NCBI GenBank assembly: GCA_002719955.1
Contig: PBFW01000025.1
Location: forward strand, 18,268-82,267
Source: Deltaproteobacteria bacterium
GTDB lineage: Bacteria; Myxococcota_A; UBA9160; UBA4427
Direction of reading: 5' to 3'
DNA: 64,000 bases
The notes under the pieces were generated by a model. It was given only the letters and a program-made list of their open reading frames with translations, did not search any database and had not been told where the DNA came from. Of the stretch, positions 1-9,536 are shown piece by piece; position 1 is the first letter of the stretch, and each line of letters opens with the position of its first letter. Position numbers and translations under genes: made by a program.

Positions 1-1
1 G

Positions 2-916
2 GAGCAAGCGGAAGGTTACGCGGAAAGAATCCGTTCGCTGCTGCCCGAGGATTCGACTTTCGAGCCGCTGATGACACTCTATCTCACGGACGCGATGTCG
101 AGGGAAGAAGTCGAGCGCGCGTCGAAGTCGGCTCAGGTGGCAGCCATCAAGTTCTATCCGAAGGGCGCAACCACGCATTCAGCGCATGGAGTCGACGCGC
201 TGGAGAAGCTCTCGCCGGTTCTCGAGGCTCTCGAAGATCATGACCTGCCGCTTCTTGTTCATGGGGAATCGGTTTCTGTGGAGACGGATATCTTCGACCG
301 AGAACGGCGTTTCCTCGAAGACACACTGGCCCCTCTCGTCTCCCGGCATGAGGGGCTGCGCATCGTTTTCGAACATATCACGACCGCGGAAGCGGCGGCC
401 TTCGTCGAGGAGTCGCCGGCCCGAGTGGGCGCCACGATCACTCCGCAGCACCTGCTCATGAATCGGAACGCGATCTTCGAGGGGGGACTGCGTCCGCACC
501 ATTATTGTCTGCCCGTACTCAAGCGAGAACGGGATCGAGTCGCTCTGGTTCGCGCCGCGACCGGGGGCGATCCGAGTTTTTTCCTCGGAACCGATAGCGC
601 CCCCCACGAACGTGCCGCAAAGGAAGCGCCCTGCGGTTGCGCGGGTATTTTCAGCGCTCCGATTGCGATCGAGTGCTATGCGGAGGCTTTTGCCCGAGCG
701 GGTGCCCTCGGTCGACTCGAAGGATTCGCGAGCCACCACGGGGCCGATTTCTACCGCTTGCCACGCAACCGTGACAGCATCTACCTCGATCGTCTCGATT
801 GGACCGGACCAGATTTTGAGGGAGCGGTCAAGGTGTTCTGGGCGGGTGAGCCGCTTCGCTACCGGATGCGCGAAGCGACTCGAGGTCGCACGGACACCCT
901 CGACGCTGGCTCATAG
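2..916 (+). CDS. pyrC: Dihydroorotase, PyrC class II type, 5' end outside window
   Basis: Frame is open from base 2 (EQAEGYAERIRSLLPEDSTFEPLMTLYLTD...); motifs AIKFYPKGATTHSAHGV, LVHGE, FEHITT, TITPQHLLMNRN, GTDSAPH. Confidence 0.93.
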   Translation, partial: EQAEGYAERIRSLLPEDSTFEPLMTLYLTDAMSREEVERASKSAQVAAIKFYPKGATTHSAHGVDALEKLSPVLEALEDHDLPLLVHGESVSVETDIFDRERRFLEDTLAPLVSRHEGLRIVFEHITTAEAAAFVEESPARVGATITPQHLLMNRNAIFEGGLRPHHYCLPVLKRERDRVALVRAATGGDPSFFLGTDSAPHERAAKEAPCGCAGIFSAPIAIECYAEAFARAGALGRLEGFASHHGADFYRLPRNRDSIYLDRLDWTGPDFEGAVKVFWAGEPLRYRMREATRGRTDTLDAGS

Positions 917-940
917 CGGCTGCGTCGCACTCGGGTCAGG

Positions 941-1408
941 TCAGTCGAGGTCCTTGGACATCGCGCGGTGCTTGATCCCGGCTTCGATAAATTCGTCGCC
1001 TTCGCTCCGGTAACCGAGCCTCTCGTAGAAGGGGACGGCGGCGACCTGGGCATTCAGGCAGATGCGTGAGAGCGCGCGGTTTCGTGCCCGCGACTCGATC
1101 GCTTCCATCAGCAAGCGCCCGAGTCCGAGATGACGTGCGGATTCGAGCACGGCCACTCGTTCGGCCTGCGCGGTCGATCCGATGACGCGCATTCGGGCGG
1201 TCCCGCGGGCGCGTTCATCGGGGCCGGGATGCGTGAGTGCAATGAAGTGTTCCGCGATCTCGTCGAGTCCGTCCCATTCGAGCTCCGCCGGAACGGATTG
1301 TTCCTCGACGAAAACGATTCGGCGGATCTTGCAGCATTCGGCGAACCAAGGAGGATCGATGCCCCGTTCAATGGGAGCGAAGGAGATCCGCTCGATCCGG
1401 GGCTGCAT
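941..1408 (-). CDS. GNAT family N-acetyltransferase
   Basis: MQPRIERISF...RRIVFVEEQSVPAELEWDGLDEIAEHF..ARMRVIGSTAQAERVAVLESARHLGLGRLLMEAIE..AQVAAVPFYERLGYRSEGDEFIEAGIKHRAM: GNAT acetyl-CoA binding pattern; internal ATG preferred over the 200-aa ORF start. Confidence 0.78.
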   Translation of the reverse strand: MQPRIERISFAPIERGIDPPWFAECCKIRRIVFVEEQSVPAELEWDGLDEIAEHFIALTHPGPDERARGTARMRVIGSTAQAERVAVLESARHLGLGRLLMEAIESRARNRALSRICLNAQVAAVPFYERLGYRSEGDEFIEAGIKHRAMSKDLD

Positions 1409-1593
1409 CGTCGATCGAGACCTGGCGTCCAGCAACACAGCGAGCCTCCCTGAGATGGGCTTGTCGGTCGATGAGGATGGATCAGCGGGCGCGAAGATCG
1501 TCCCGGGTCTCGGATGCGATGCGGCGTTTGCGAGCGATGCCATTGTACAGAAACCGATGGCCCGAAATGACGCCCTACAGCAAAGACGTCCGT

Positions 1594-1635
1594 AAAAAAG
1601 CAGACGCCCCGGCGTCGGCAGACGTCGGGGCGTTT
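1594..1635 (-). terminator. Intrinsic terminator on the minus strand
   Basis: Minus strand ACGCCCCGACGTC-TGCC-GACGCCGGGGCGT (one mismatch) followed by CTGCTTTTTTAC. Confidence 0.7.
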
Positions 1636-1727
1636 GACTTGAATGATTCGATCGGTTGCTCAGACCGCCGGCTCAGGGCTCAAGTGAGCCGGACTCGATC
1701 ATTCCGGTTTTTCTTCTCTTGCTCTAG

Positions 1728-1817
1728 CTACTCAATCAAAATTCGTTGTTCTTCTGGAAGAGCGAGCGCCTTGAATCTCGAAGGACTCCTGGCTGAATGG
1801 CTCTCGGGAATCATCAT
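1728..1817 (-). CDS. Candidate small protein (29 aa, MMIPESHSARSPSRFKALALPEEQRILIE)
   Basis: ATG preceded by GGAAGG at suitable spacing, stop TAG at 1728-1730; lies between a sigma-54-like promoter and an intrinsic terminator. Confidence 0.4.
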   Translation of the reverse strand: MMIPESHSARSPSRFKALALPEEQRILIE

Positions 1818-1845
1818 GTCCCGATCCTTCCTTGGAGTATTCTTA

Positions 1846-1861
1846 AGCAGATTGCGTGCCA
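1846..1861 (-). promoter_or_regulatory. Putative sigma-54 (-24/-12) promoter
   Basis: Minus strand TGGCACGCAATCTGCT; GG and GC dinucleotides at the correct spacing for TGGCAC-N5-TTGCW. Confidence 0.55.
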
Positions 1862-2488
1862 ATCTCTTCGCCAAATAAGAAGCCAAATGACTACAGGGAG
1901 TTGCGGGCGAATCGGCGATCCATTGGCCACCGATCGAATCCGATGGAGTGGTGCGTTCTGCTCCACTCGAGCCACTGGGCCGATTGAGGACATTATAAGT
2001 AACGGTTTTATTACAGGAAAATATATTTCATCGGAGAGTGGTGTGATTCGCACCGCCGGAGTATTTTGCACCACAGAATTGATGCCCCCATGGGGGTTTC
2101 TTTCTTTGGAGCCCAGAATCAGGCGGGCGGATGAGAAAATCGATCGCGCGGGCTCGTTGCTGCCTCCGTTTGCCCGCCGCTCCAAGGGGGCCCCGTGTGC
2201 CTGGCATCCGAACTCGACCCGCCGGGGGGCACGGCCGGCCGATCGGTCCGGGATCGGCGAGAGCAGGGACGCCTCGTCATGGCGACCCGTCGGCGGACCG
2301 TGCCCGCCTGGATCTCGCGACCGGGTGATCCTTTCGGCGGCCTTCGGGATGAGCCACCGGTCGAGTTTCGGGGAGCGCCGCGACCGATCGCGCTTCTCGA
2401 TGGCCGAGCTGATCGGGAATGAGTCGGGACGTGATAGCCTGCCGCCAAGGGCGCTGATTCGGCAATGCATGGGGCGGACCGGGTTGTA

Positions 2489-4429
2489 ATGAAAAAGGGC
2501 GAGTCACAGAACGAGGCGCGCAAGGGCGGAGGATGGCTTCGGCTCGTGCTCGTCATGGCGCTGCTCCTGTTCCTCCTGGGCGCGGCCGCGGTCGCCCTTC
2601 GCACCTTCAGCGAGTCGGATGCTGCGAGGGCCGTGCCGATTGCCGACGTTTCGTCAGAGCGGTTGCTTGCTCTCGGAAGCGTCGTTGGGTTCGCGGCCGC
2701 TTATGACACCCACGCCTGGCTCGGGATTCCCTTCGCGAGTCCCCCCGTTGCTTCTCTTCGTTGGCGCGCCGCTCGGCCGGCGGAGGCCTGGGCGGACACC
2801 CTCGACGCGCTCTCTTTCGGATCCCCGTGTCTCCAGTTGGCCGATGGACTCGTCGGCATTCCGGCCGAGGACGACGAGGGTTTCGGGGGTTCCGAAGATT
2901 GCCTCTATTTGAATGTCTGGGCGCCGCGAGCCGAGCCCGAGAGCGTACCGATCGGAGGGGAGCGGCTTCCGGTGATGGTCTGGATCCACGGTGGCGGCCA
3001 TTCCGTTGGGCATGCCGGCTCGCCGATCTATGACGGTGCACGCCTTGCCGGCTCCGAGAGGATCGTCCTGGTGAGTCTCAATTATCGATTGGGTCCACTC
3101 GGATGGTTCTCCCACCCGGCGATACGCGAGACGGCGAGTGATGCGCTCGAGGCCTCGGGCAATTTCGGCACACTCGATCAGATTCGAGCGCTCGAATGGG
3201 TCCAGTCGAATATCGAGGAGTTCGGTGGCGATCCGAATAACGTCACGATCTTCGGAGAGTCCGCCGGCGCGAGGAACGTTTTCTCGCTGCTCCTAGCGGA
3301 GGCTGCGCGTGGGCTCTTCCATCGCGCGATCGCGCAGAGCGGTTCGATGGATTCAGCGAGTCGCGCCGAAGCCGAGAACCCGAGCGGCGCCAACCGATCG
3401 GATCGGCCGCGTAGCACAGCCGACGCCGTGGTTTCACTGCTGGTCGACGCGGGTGTCGTGCCCGACCGTGACGCGGCGCGCGGCTACGCCAGCGAGCTGC
3501 CCGCCGCTGATTTGGCCGAACTCTTGCGAAGCCGTTCCGCGCGTGAAATCCTGAACGCCTATCGAGATCCCGATCGCCCCGGCAGGCTCCGCGTGCCCCA
3601 GCCGATTCGTGATGGTGTCCTTCTGCCGAGCGGCGATTGGGTCGACGCGTTTCGTGTGGGGCATTTCAACCGGGTGCCGATGATCCTGGGTTCGAATCGA
3701 GATGAGATGAAGCTCTACTTCTCTCAGGACGAAGCGCATGTCCGAAAGAGTCTGGGGCTCCTCTACCGGATTCGGGATCTTGATGATTATGGGCGACGGG
3801 CCCGCTATCACAGCGACCTCTGGGCCGTTCGGGCCGTCGCTCGGCCCGCAGCCGCGATCCATGATTCTGGTTGGAGTGAGATCTACGCCTACCGATTCGA
3901 TTGGGATGAATTGCCGAGGGTATTTGGGCAGGACATGTCCGAATTGCTCGGCGCCGCGCATGGATTCGAGCTTCCTTTCCTCTTTGGAAGCTTCGATGTC
4001 GGCGCCCCCCTGCTGAGTCGCCTGCTCTTTCCCCCGGAGACCCTGGCCGATCGTGAGCCCCTGGCGGAGCAGATGATGGGCTACTGGGCCGAGTTCGCGC
4101 GGACGGGTCGCCCAGCCCGGGGCGGGCGTCGGGACGTCCCCGAATGGTTGCGCTGGTCGACGGCGGGGAACGGGGATGCGAATCTGCTCATCCTCGATAG
4201 CGAGGGCGGTGGGGGGATTCGCGTGGCGCAGACGACTCTGTCCCGGGACCACGTGATCGCAGCCGTGGATGCCGAGCCGGAGCTAGGGCAGGCCGAAAAA
4301 TGCGAGATCTTCCTCGATCTCTTCTCCAATCGACCGGATTGGGATCCCGAAGAGTTTCGCCAGATCGGGCGCCGAGGCTGTGCCGGTTTCGGTCCAGAGA
4401 CGATCACCGGCTCTTCGGTCCCGCATTAG
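2489..4429 (+). CDS. Type B carboxylesterase, membrane-anchored/exported
   Basis: N-terminal hydrophobic segment; EDCLYLNVWAP, VMVWIHGGGHSVG, IEEFGGDPNNVTIFGESAG nucleophile elbow, AAHGFELPFLFG. Confidence 0.92.
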   Translation: MKKGESQNEARKGGGWLRLVLVMALLLFLLGAAAVALRTFSESDAARAVPIADVSSERLLALGSVVGFAAAYDTHAWLGIPFASPPVASLRWRAARPAEAWADTLDALSFGSPCLQLADGLVGIPAEDDEGFGGSEDCLYLNVWAPRAEPESVPIGGERLPVMVWIHGGGHSVGHAGSPIYDGARLAGSERIVLVSLNYRLGPLGWFSHPAIRETASDALEASGNFGTLDQIRALEWVQSNIEEFGGDPNNVTIFGESAGARNVFSLLLAEAARGLFHRAIAQSGSMDSASRAEAENPSGANRSDRPRSTADAVVSLLVDAGVVPDRDAARGYASELPAADLAELLRSRSAREILNAYRDPDRPGRLRVPQPIRDGVLLPSGDWVDAFRVGHFNRVPMILGSNRDEMKLYFSQDEAHVRKSLGLLYRIRDLDDYGRRARYHSDLWAVRAVARPAAAIHDSGWSEIYAYRFDWDELPRVFGQDMSELLGAAHGFELPFLFGSFDVGAPLLSRLLFPPETLADREPLAEQMMGYWAEFARTGRPARGGRRDVPEWLRWSTAGNGDANLLILDSEGGGGIRVAQTTLSRDHVIAAVDAEPELGQAEKCEIFLDLFSNRPDWDPEEFRQIGRRGCAGFGPETITGSSVPH

Positions 4430-4535
4430 CCGGCGGCGCTTCCCACTTCCCCCGGTCCGCCTGTGACGACTTCTTTGGCGCGTGGCTGCCATGGCCTAGA
4501 CTCGCGCGCCCCGACGGGAGGGAGCAGAGGACGAT

Positions 4536-4928
4536 ATGGTTTCGAATCACGATGGCACAGGACGGGGGGGCGCTCCGACGGCCACCGTTCTCGATCGACT
4601 CTTTGAGGTCGTGACGGCGCGTCGTGATCAGCGCCCCGAGGGCAGTTATGTTCGAAGCCTGCTCGACGGCGGTTGGGCGGCGATCGAAGCCAAGGTGCGC
4701 GAAGAGGCCCAGGAAGTGGTCGATGCCGCTCGGGATGAGAGCGATCAGGCATTGGCGCACGAGGCAGCCGATCTGCTCTTCCATCTGTGGGTGATGCTCG
4801 CCTCTCGCGGTCTCGAGCCGGCGGCGGTCTACGCCGAGCTCGAGCGCCGCTTCGGAATCGGTGGCCACGAGGAAAAAACCGCTCGGGCGGCCCGGGGCGC
4901 CGAACAAGGCAAGGACGACGAAGTATGA
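4536..4928 (+). CDS. hisE: Phosphoribosyl-ATP pyrophosphatase
   Basis: SYVRSLLDGG...KVREEAQEVVDAARDESDQALAHEAADLLFHLWVML; ATGA overlap with hisG. Confidence 0.9.
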   Translation: MVSNHDGTGRGGAPTATVLDRLFEVVTARRDQRPEGSYVRSLLDGGWAAIEAKVREEAQEVVDAARDESDQALAHEAADLLFHLWVMLASRGLEPAAVYAELERRFGIGGHEEKTARAARGAEQGKDDEV

Positions 4929-5788
4929 TCCCGGATGAACGACTGCGTATCGCGATTCCCTCCAAGGGCCGACTGCGCGAGGCCGCCCTCTCGACCCTCG
5001 AACGTGCGGGACTTCGCTTCAAGGTTTCCGGGCGGCGGCTCTTCTCCGTCTGTTCGGACACGGGCATGCGTATCATCTTCACGAACACGGCGGACATCCC
5101 CGTGCTCGTCGCTGAGGGCGTGGTCGATCTCGGGATTACGGGCAGCGATCAGGTGCTTGAGAAGGGCGTCGACGTCGTCGAGCATCGCCGGCTCGGGTTC
5201 GGGCATTGCCGACTCTCGATCGCCGTGCACAAGGACGCGCCCTATCGCTCGAGTTCGGATCTCGCGGGCAAGGTCATCGGTGCGAAATTCGTGAATCTCG
5301 CGCGGGATTATTTTGAAGCGAAGGGCGTCGAGAACGTCCAGCTCATCGAGATCCAGGGTGCGGTCGAAGTGATGGTTCTGCTGGGCCTGGTCGATGGCAT
5401 CGTCGAAATCGTCGAGACCGGAAATAGTCTCGTCGAGAATGACCTTGTCGAACTCGAACGTGTTCTCGAGGCGGAGGCCGTTCTGATCGGTTCCGCCCAG
5501 CCGCGCGATGCCGAGCTCTCGGGCCAGCTGCTCCGGCGGGTCGATGGCGTGTTGGCCGCGGCGCGTTACACGCTACTCGAGTACAACTGTCCGGTGGATC
5601 GGATCGAGGAAGCCACGCGGATCGCCCCGGGATTCTCCTCGCCGACGGTGGGGCGCCTCCAGGACGGCGCCTGGCTGTCGGTCAAGGTGCTGGTCGAGAA
5701 GTCGAAGACACAGCGGGTCATCGACGCGCTAGAAGGGATCGGCTGCGTTGCGATTCTCGAGACCGAATTGCGCCACGCGCGACTCTGA
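4925..5788 (+). CDS. hisG: ATP phosphoribosyltransferase, HisG long form
   Basis: LRIAIPSKGRL, ADIPVLVAEGVVDLGITGSD, DGIVEIVETGNSL, C-terminal regulatory domain. Confidence 0.97.
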   Translation: MIPDERLRIAIPSKGRLREAALSTLERAGLRFKVSGRRLFSVCSDTGMRIIFTNTADIPVLVAEGVVDLGITGSDQVLEKGVDVVEHRRLGFGHCRLSIAVHKDAPYRSSSDLAGKVIGAKFVNLARDYFEAKGVENVQLIEIQGAVEVMVLLGLVDGIVEIVETGNSLVENDLVELERVLEAEAVLIGSAQPRDAELSGQLLRRVDGVLAAARYTLLEYNCPVDRIEEATRIAPGFSSPTVGRLQDGAWLSVKVLVEKSKTQRVIDALEGIGCVAILETELRHARL

Positions 5789-5907
5789 TCCCCGCACCGA
5801 GAACTTCGGGCGCCACGGTTATGTCCAGAAAACGCCGATTCTGATGGCCCGATGACTCGTGGATCTCACAGGCTTTTTTTCGAGTAGGATTTTTCACTCG
5901 GAAATCT

Positions 5908-6429
5908 GTGGAAGACCAGGGAGTGTCTCGGGCAAAGCATGGAGAAGAGGAGAAGAGTTCACCGCCCCTGGAAATTCTTCGTTATGCATTTCTTGAAATG
6001 GCTGATGATGACACCACGCCCGAGAGGGCTGACTCTCTCATATGGATGCCGGATTTGGCCAGGGTTCTCGCCATCGATGATCGTCAGGTGTTTTGCGACT
6101 GGGTGGCGCGCGCTCGACGTCGCGCAGGTCTCGAGGTGATCGAGGCCTGCGATCTACTCTCGGGGTTGTAGCGAGCGGTCGAGGACGCACCGGATCTCGT
6201 CGTTCTCCCGGAGCGCTTTGGCGAGTTCGGCGGTCTCGAGGTCTGCGAAAGCATAGCAAGTGACCCCACAGCTGGAGGCACCCCGATCATCGTGATGGCC
6301 GACGGTGATGCAGCCGCGCGGCGAAGACGCGCGCTGCGCGCTGGAACGCACCACGTGGTTCCGTGCTCCTTGCGGCCCGCTGATCTTTGCGACCTTGTCT
6401 GGGAGTTGCTCGCGACCGGGGGGCCCTGA
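5908..6429 (+). pseudogene. Degenerate response-regulator receiver protein with in-frame amber stop (TAG 6169-6171)
   Basis: VLAIDDRQVFCDWVARARRRAGLEVIEACDLLSGL*RAVEDAPDLVVLPERFGEFGGLEVCESI..TPIIVMADGDAAARRRALRAGTHHVVPCSLRPADL: receiver-like pattern continuous in one frame across the TAG. Confidence 0.68.
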
Positions 6430-6513
6430 ATTTCGCTGATCGAGCGCTCCGCGATGGCCTCTGCGCAGGGCGCATCCCGCTGCTCCGATTGATCGGCGGG
6501 GCTCTTCGCCCCG

Positions 6514-7368
6514 TCAACCCGCGCGCTGGCGCGCGAGACCGATGGCACTTGAAATCACCATCAGACCTCCGATGAGGGTCCATCGATCCGGCTGCTCCCC
6601 AAAGAACAGGGCGCCCCAGGCGACGGCGAATACGACCTGGAGGTAGGAGAGCGCTGTTCCATGCGCAGCGGGGAGTTGCGCGAGTCCGCGCGTCAGGCTG
6701 ACTTGCCCCACCTGGGTCGCCAGCCCTATGCCGAGAAGCAGAAACCACTCGGAGCCCACCGGCCACAGGAAATTCGGAAGCATCGTGGGGATCGCGGCCG
6801 GCAGCGTGACGAGGGGGAAGTAGAAAACGATCACCAGTGGGTCCTCGCGTCGACTGAGTCGGCGAACGACGACGTAGGCCGCGGCGCTGAAGGTCGCTCC
6901 CGCGACGGCGACGATGACCCAGAAGGGATCGAGGGAGGAAACGTCCTCTCCGAAGAAGAGCGCTGGTCTTGCGACGAGAATGACGCCCACGAGGCTGATC
7001 GCCGTCGCCAGCAGGATCCGGCGCGTGATGGTTTCGCCCAGGAAGACCCCGGCGAAGATCGCTGTGATGGGGGGATACAGGTATTGCAGGACCGTGGCCT
7101 CGGCCAGCGGCAGATGGGTCACCGCGGCGTAAACGCAGGAGAGTCCAGCGAAGCCCAGCCCTCCCCGGATCCACAGCCAGAGTCGGTCTTCGCCCCAGGG
7201 CGACACGCCGGCACGGCGCAGGAGCGACCAGCTGAGAGCGAGGCTCACGATCGCTCGGGCGGCGACGATCTCCTGACTCGGCAATCGCTCGCCCACCAGC
7301 TTCACCAATACGGTCATCGCACTGAAGGCGAGGGCGCTCAACATCATCAAGAGGGCGCCGCGTTGCAT
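6514..7368 (-). CDS. EamA/DMT family transporter
   Basis: Two repeats of about 5 TM helices; MLSALAFSAMTVLVKLVGE, FLGETITRRILLATAISLVGVILVARP, LFFGEQPDRWTLIGGLMVISSAI. Confidence 0.92.
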   Translation of the reverse strand: MQRGALLMMLSALAFSAMTVLVKLVGERLPSQEIVAARAIVSLALSWSLLRRAGVSPWGEDRLWLWIRGGLGFAGLSCVYAAVTHLPLAEATVLQYLYPPITAIFAGVFLGETITRRILLATAISLVGVILVARPALFFGEDVSSLDPFWVIVAVAGATFSAAAYVVVRRLSRREDPLVIVFYFPLVTLPAAIPTMLPNFLWPVGSEWFLLLGIGLATQVGQVSLTRGLAQLPAAHGTALSYLQVVFAVAWGALFFGEQPDRWTLIGGLMVISSAIGLARQRAG

Positions 7369-7468
7369 GGAATTCCCTCTCTTCGCCGAGCTTGGGCGTG
7401 GCCGATCTTGTCACGCTTTGGCCGGGTCCGCCCACCATCGGTAGACTTGCCGATCGGAGCCCCACTCG

Positions 7469-8632
7469 ATGACCGATCTCTCTAAAAGTATTCGACACCT
7501 GCGTGATCTGGTCGCGATTCCCTCGGTGAACCCGATGGGGCGCGAGGATCTCCCACCGGAAATCGTGGGGGAGCAGGCGGTCGCCGAACACGTTGCGGCG
7601 GAGCTGTGCCGGCTCGGGATGGATGCAGCGTTGATTGGCCGTGATGGGCGCACAAGCGTCGTGGCGGAAGCGTGCGTCTCGACTGCGACCGAGACGCTGC
7701 TCATTGCGAGCCACCTCGACACCGTCCCCGTCGACGGCATGGAAATCGACCCCTTTGATCCGGTGATCGAGGGGGATCATCTACTCGGGCGCGGTTCGTG
7801 TGATACGAAAGCGGGAATGGCGGCTCTTCTCGAAGCCCTGGAGCGCGTCCTCGAGCGCGGCCGTTTAAAGCGCAATCTGCTCATCGTCGGGGAAGCGGAT
7901 GAGGAACTCGGCAGTCGGGGTGTCTCCGACGTGTTGGCTCATCTCGGTGATGGCCGACCGGATTGGGTGTTGGCGACGGAGCCCACGGACCTACGTCTCA
8001 TCAACGCCCACAAGGGCGTCATCCACTCTCGGATCTGCGCACGCGGACGCGCCTGCCACAGCTCCGATCCGGCCTCCGGCCGGAATGCCATCGTCCTGCT
8101 CGCAAAGGCGATCCTTGCGATCGAGCAGAGTGCTTCGGTCTTCGCCCATCGCCCCCATCCCCAGCTCGGGCTGGCGACGCTCTCCATCGGCATCGTGCGC
8201 GGCGGCCAGGCACCCAATACCGTGCCCGACGAGGCGTTGATCTGGGTCGATCGTCGAACCTTGCCGGACGAGACGCCAGAGATCGTGCGTGCGCAGCTCG
8301 AGGAGACCCTCGTGCAGGCCGGGGTCGCGGCCGAGGTCTTCGTCGAGAGCTGCAGCGAAGAGAAGCCGCCACTCCTGTCCGACCCCGATGGTTCCGCCGT
8401 GCGGTCGGTCGCCGAAGCCCTCGGGTCCGTCGGCCTGCCCGGGGGGTGTGGGCAGGTCGCCTTCGGAACCGATGCGGGCGTGTTCGCACGCGCGGGGGTA
8501 CCGGGGGTCGTGCTAGGCCCGGGTTCGATCGCGGTCGCTCATACTTCGCGGGAATTCGTCCCGATGGGCCAGGTCGAGACCATGGTGCGGATCTTCGAAC
8601 GACTGCTCGAGTCCGAGGGCGCGGGTTGCTGA
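7469..8632 (+). CDS. M20 family metallopeptidase (ArgE/DapE-like)
   Basis: LIASHLDTVPVDG, LLGRGSCDTKAGMAALL, GEADEELGSRG, TDAGVFARAGVPGVVLGPG. Confidence 0.93.
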   Translation: MTDLSKSIRHLRDLVAIPSVNPMGREDLPPEIVGEQAVAEHVAAELCRLGMDAALIGRDGRTSVVAEACVSTATETLLIASHLDTVPVDGMEIDPFDPVIEGDHLLGRGSCDTKAGMAALLEALERVLERGRLKRNLLIVGEADEELGSRGVSDVLAHLGDGRPDWVLATEPTDLRLINAHKGVIHSRICARGRACHSSDPASGRNAIVLLAKAILAIEQSASVFAHRPHPQLGLATLSIGIVRGGQAPNTVPDEALIWVDRRTLPDETPEIVRAQLEETLVQAGVAAEVFVESCSEEKPPLLSDPDGSAVRSVAEALGSVGLPGGCGQVAFGTDAGVFARAGVPGVVLGPGSIAVAHTSREFVPMGQVETMVRIFERLLESEGAGC

Positions 8633-8759
8633 CGAGCGACTCGGTTCGAAGATCCGTCCGGTTCCCGGTCCGCGCTGGCTATGCGCGAAGTCGCTCAAGC
8701 GAGTCCCGGGGAGGGGTGATGCCCAAGGGGAGCCGGAATCCGCCGGCGGGAGGTGTCGC

Positions 8760-9536
8760 ATGACTTCATCATCCCGATCGATCCTCGCCGTCCTGCTCCT
8801 CGGCTTAGCTCTCGGGTTGTGCCAGGGATGCATCAGCGGTCCACCCCACTCCGCGAAGGAACGCGGGGAGCGGGCGTTCTTGCAAGGTAACTGGCGGAGC
8901 GCCAAGAAATATTTTGCTGAGGCGCTGCGGCTCGAGGCAACCGACGGTCGAGCATGGCTCGGGCAGGCCAGGGCGCAATTGCTGGGGCGTGATGCCGAGG
9001 GGACGCTGCGGAGTCTATCGAGCCTCGCGAAGGTCGATCCCGATCGCTTTCACGGCGAAGCTCGCAAGACCTATCTCTCCGGGCTCGAGGGCGCCGTGCG
9101 CCAGCGCCTGGGGCGGCGTCAGAGCGAGGCGGCACTCCAAGCGGTGCGCGCACTCGCAGAGCTCGACCCGGATCGGAACGGCCTTTCGCGCCTGCTCGGC
9201 CTGTCGCTGATGGCAGAGGGAGATCGCCTCCGCCTGATCGGAGATCGTGATCGTGCGCTCCTGCTCTTTCGCGAAGCGAATCAAGCGATTCCTCACTCAC
9301 TCGATGCCTGGGTCGCTGCCGCGGAGATCCTGATCGAAAGGGGGGATGGGAAGCGGGCGATGCAACTGCTCAAGGCGGCTCGCAAGTCTCATCCGACCGC
9401 TGGAGCGATCAGAATGCTCACGCTCCAGGTGCTGCAGATGCGCTCGGTCTGGCTCGGCATCGACCTGGGACAGGCATCACCGAAGTGCGCGTCGAGGTGG
9501 AACGTCAGAGCCGGGCGGGCGCTCAGCGCAGCGTGA
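8760..9536 (+). CDS. TPR-containing lipoprotein
   Basis: Lipobox-like LGLCQGC after hydrophobic N-terminus; repeated TPR-like helices (GERAFLQGNWRSAKKYFAEALRLEATDGRAWLGQARAQL). Confidence 0.7.
   Translation: MTSSSRSILAVLLLGLALGLCQGCISGPPHSAKERGERAFLQGNWRSAKKYFAEALRLEATDGRAWLGQARAQLLGRDAEGTLRSLSSLAKVDPDRFHGEARKTYLSGLEGAVRQRLGRRQSEAALQAVRALAELDPDRNGLSRLLGLSLMAEGDRLRLIGDRDRALLLFREANQAIPHSLDAWVAAAEILIERGDGKRAMQLLKAARKSHPTAGAIRMLTLQVLQMRSVWLGIDLGQASPKCASRWNVRAGRALSAA

Noticed and set aside
1814-2489. Overlapping ORFs of 218 aa (minus) and 230 aa (plus) in the 1.8-2.5 kb gap
   Set aside because: Low-complexity Arg/Pro-rich translations with no recognisable domain, no convincing RBS, and both overlap the AT-rich island.
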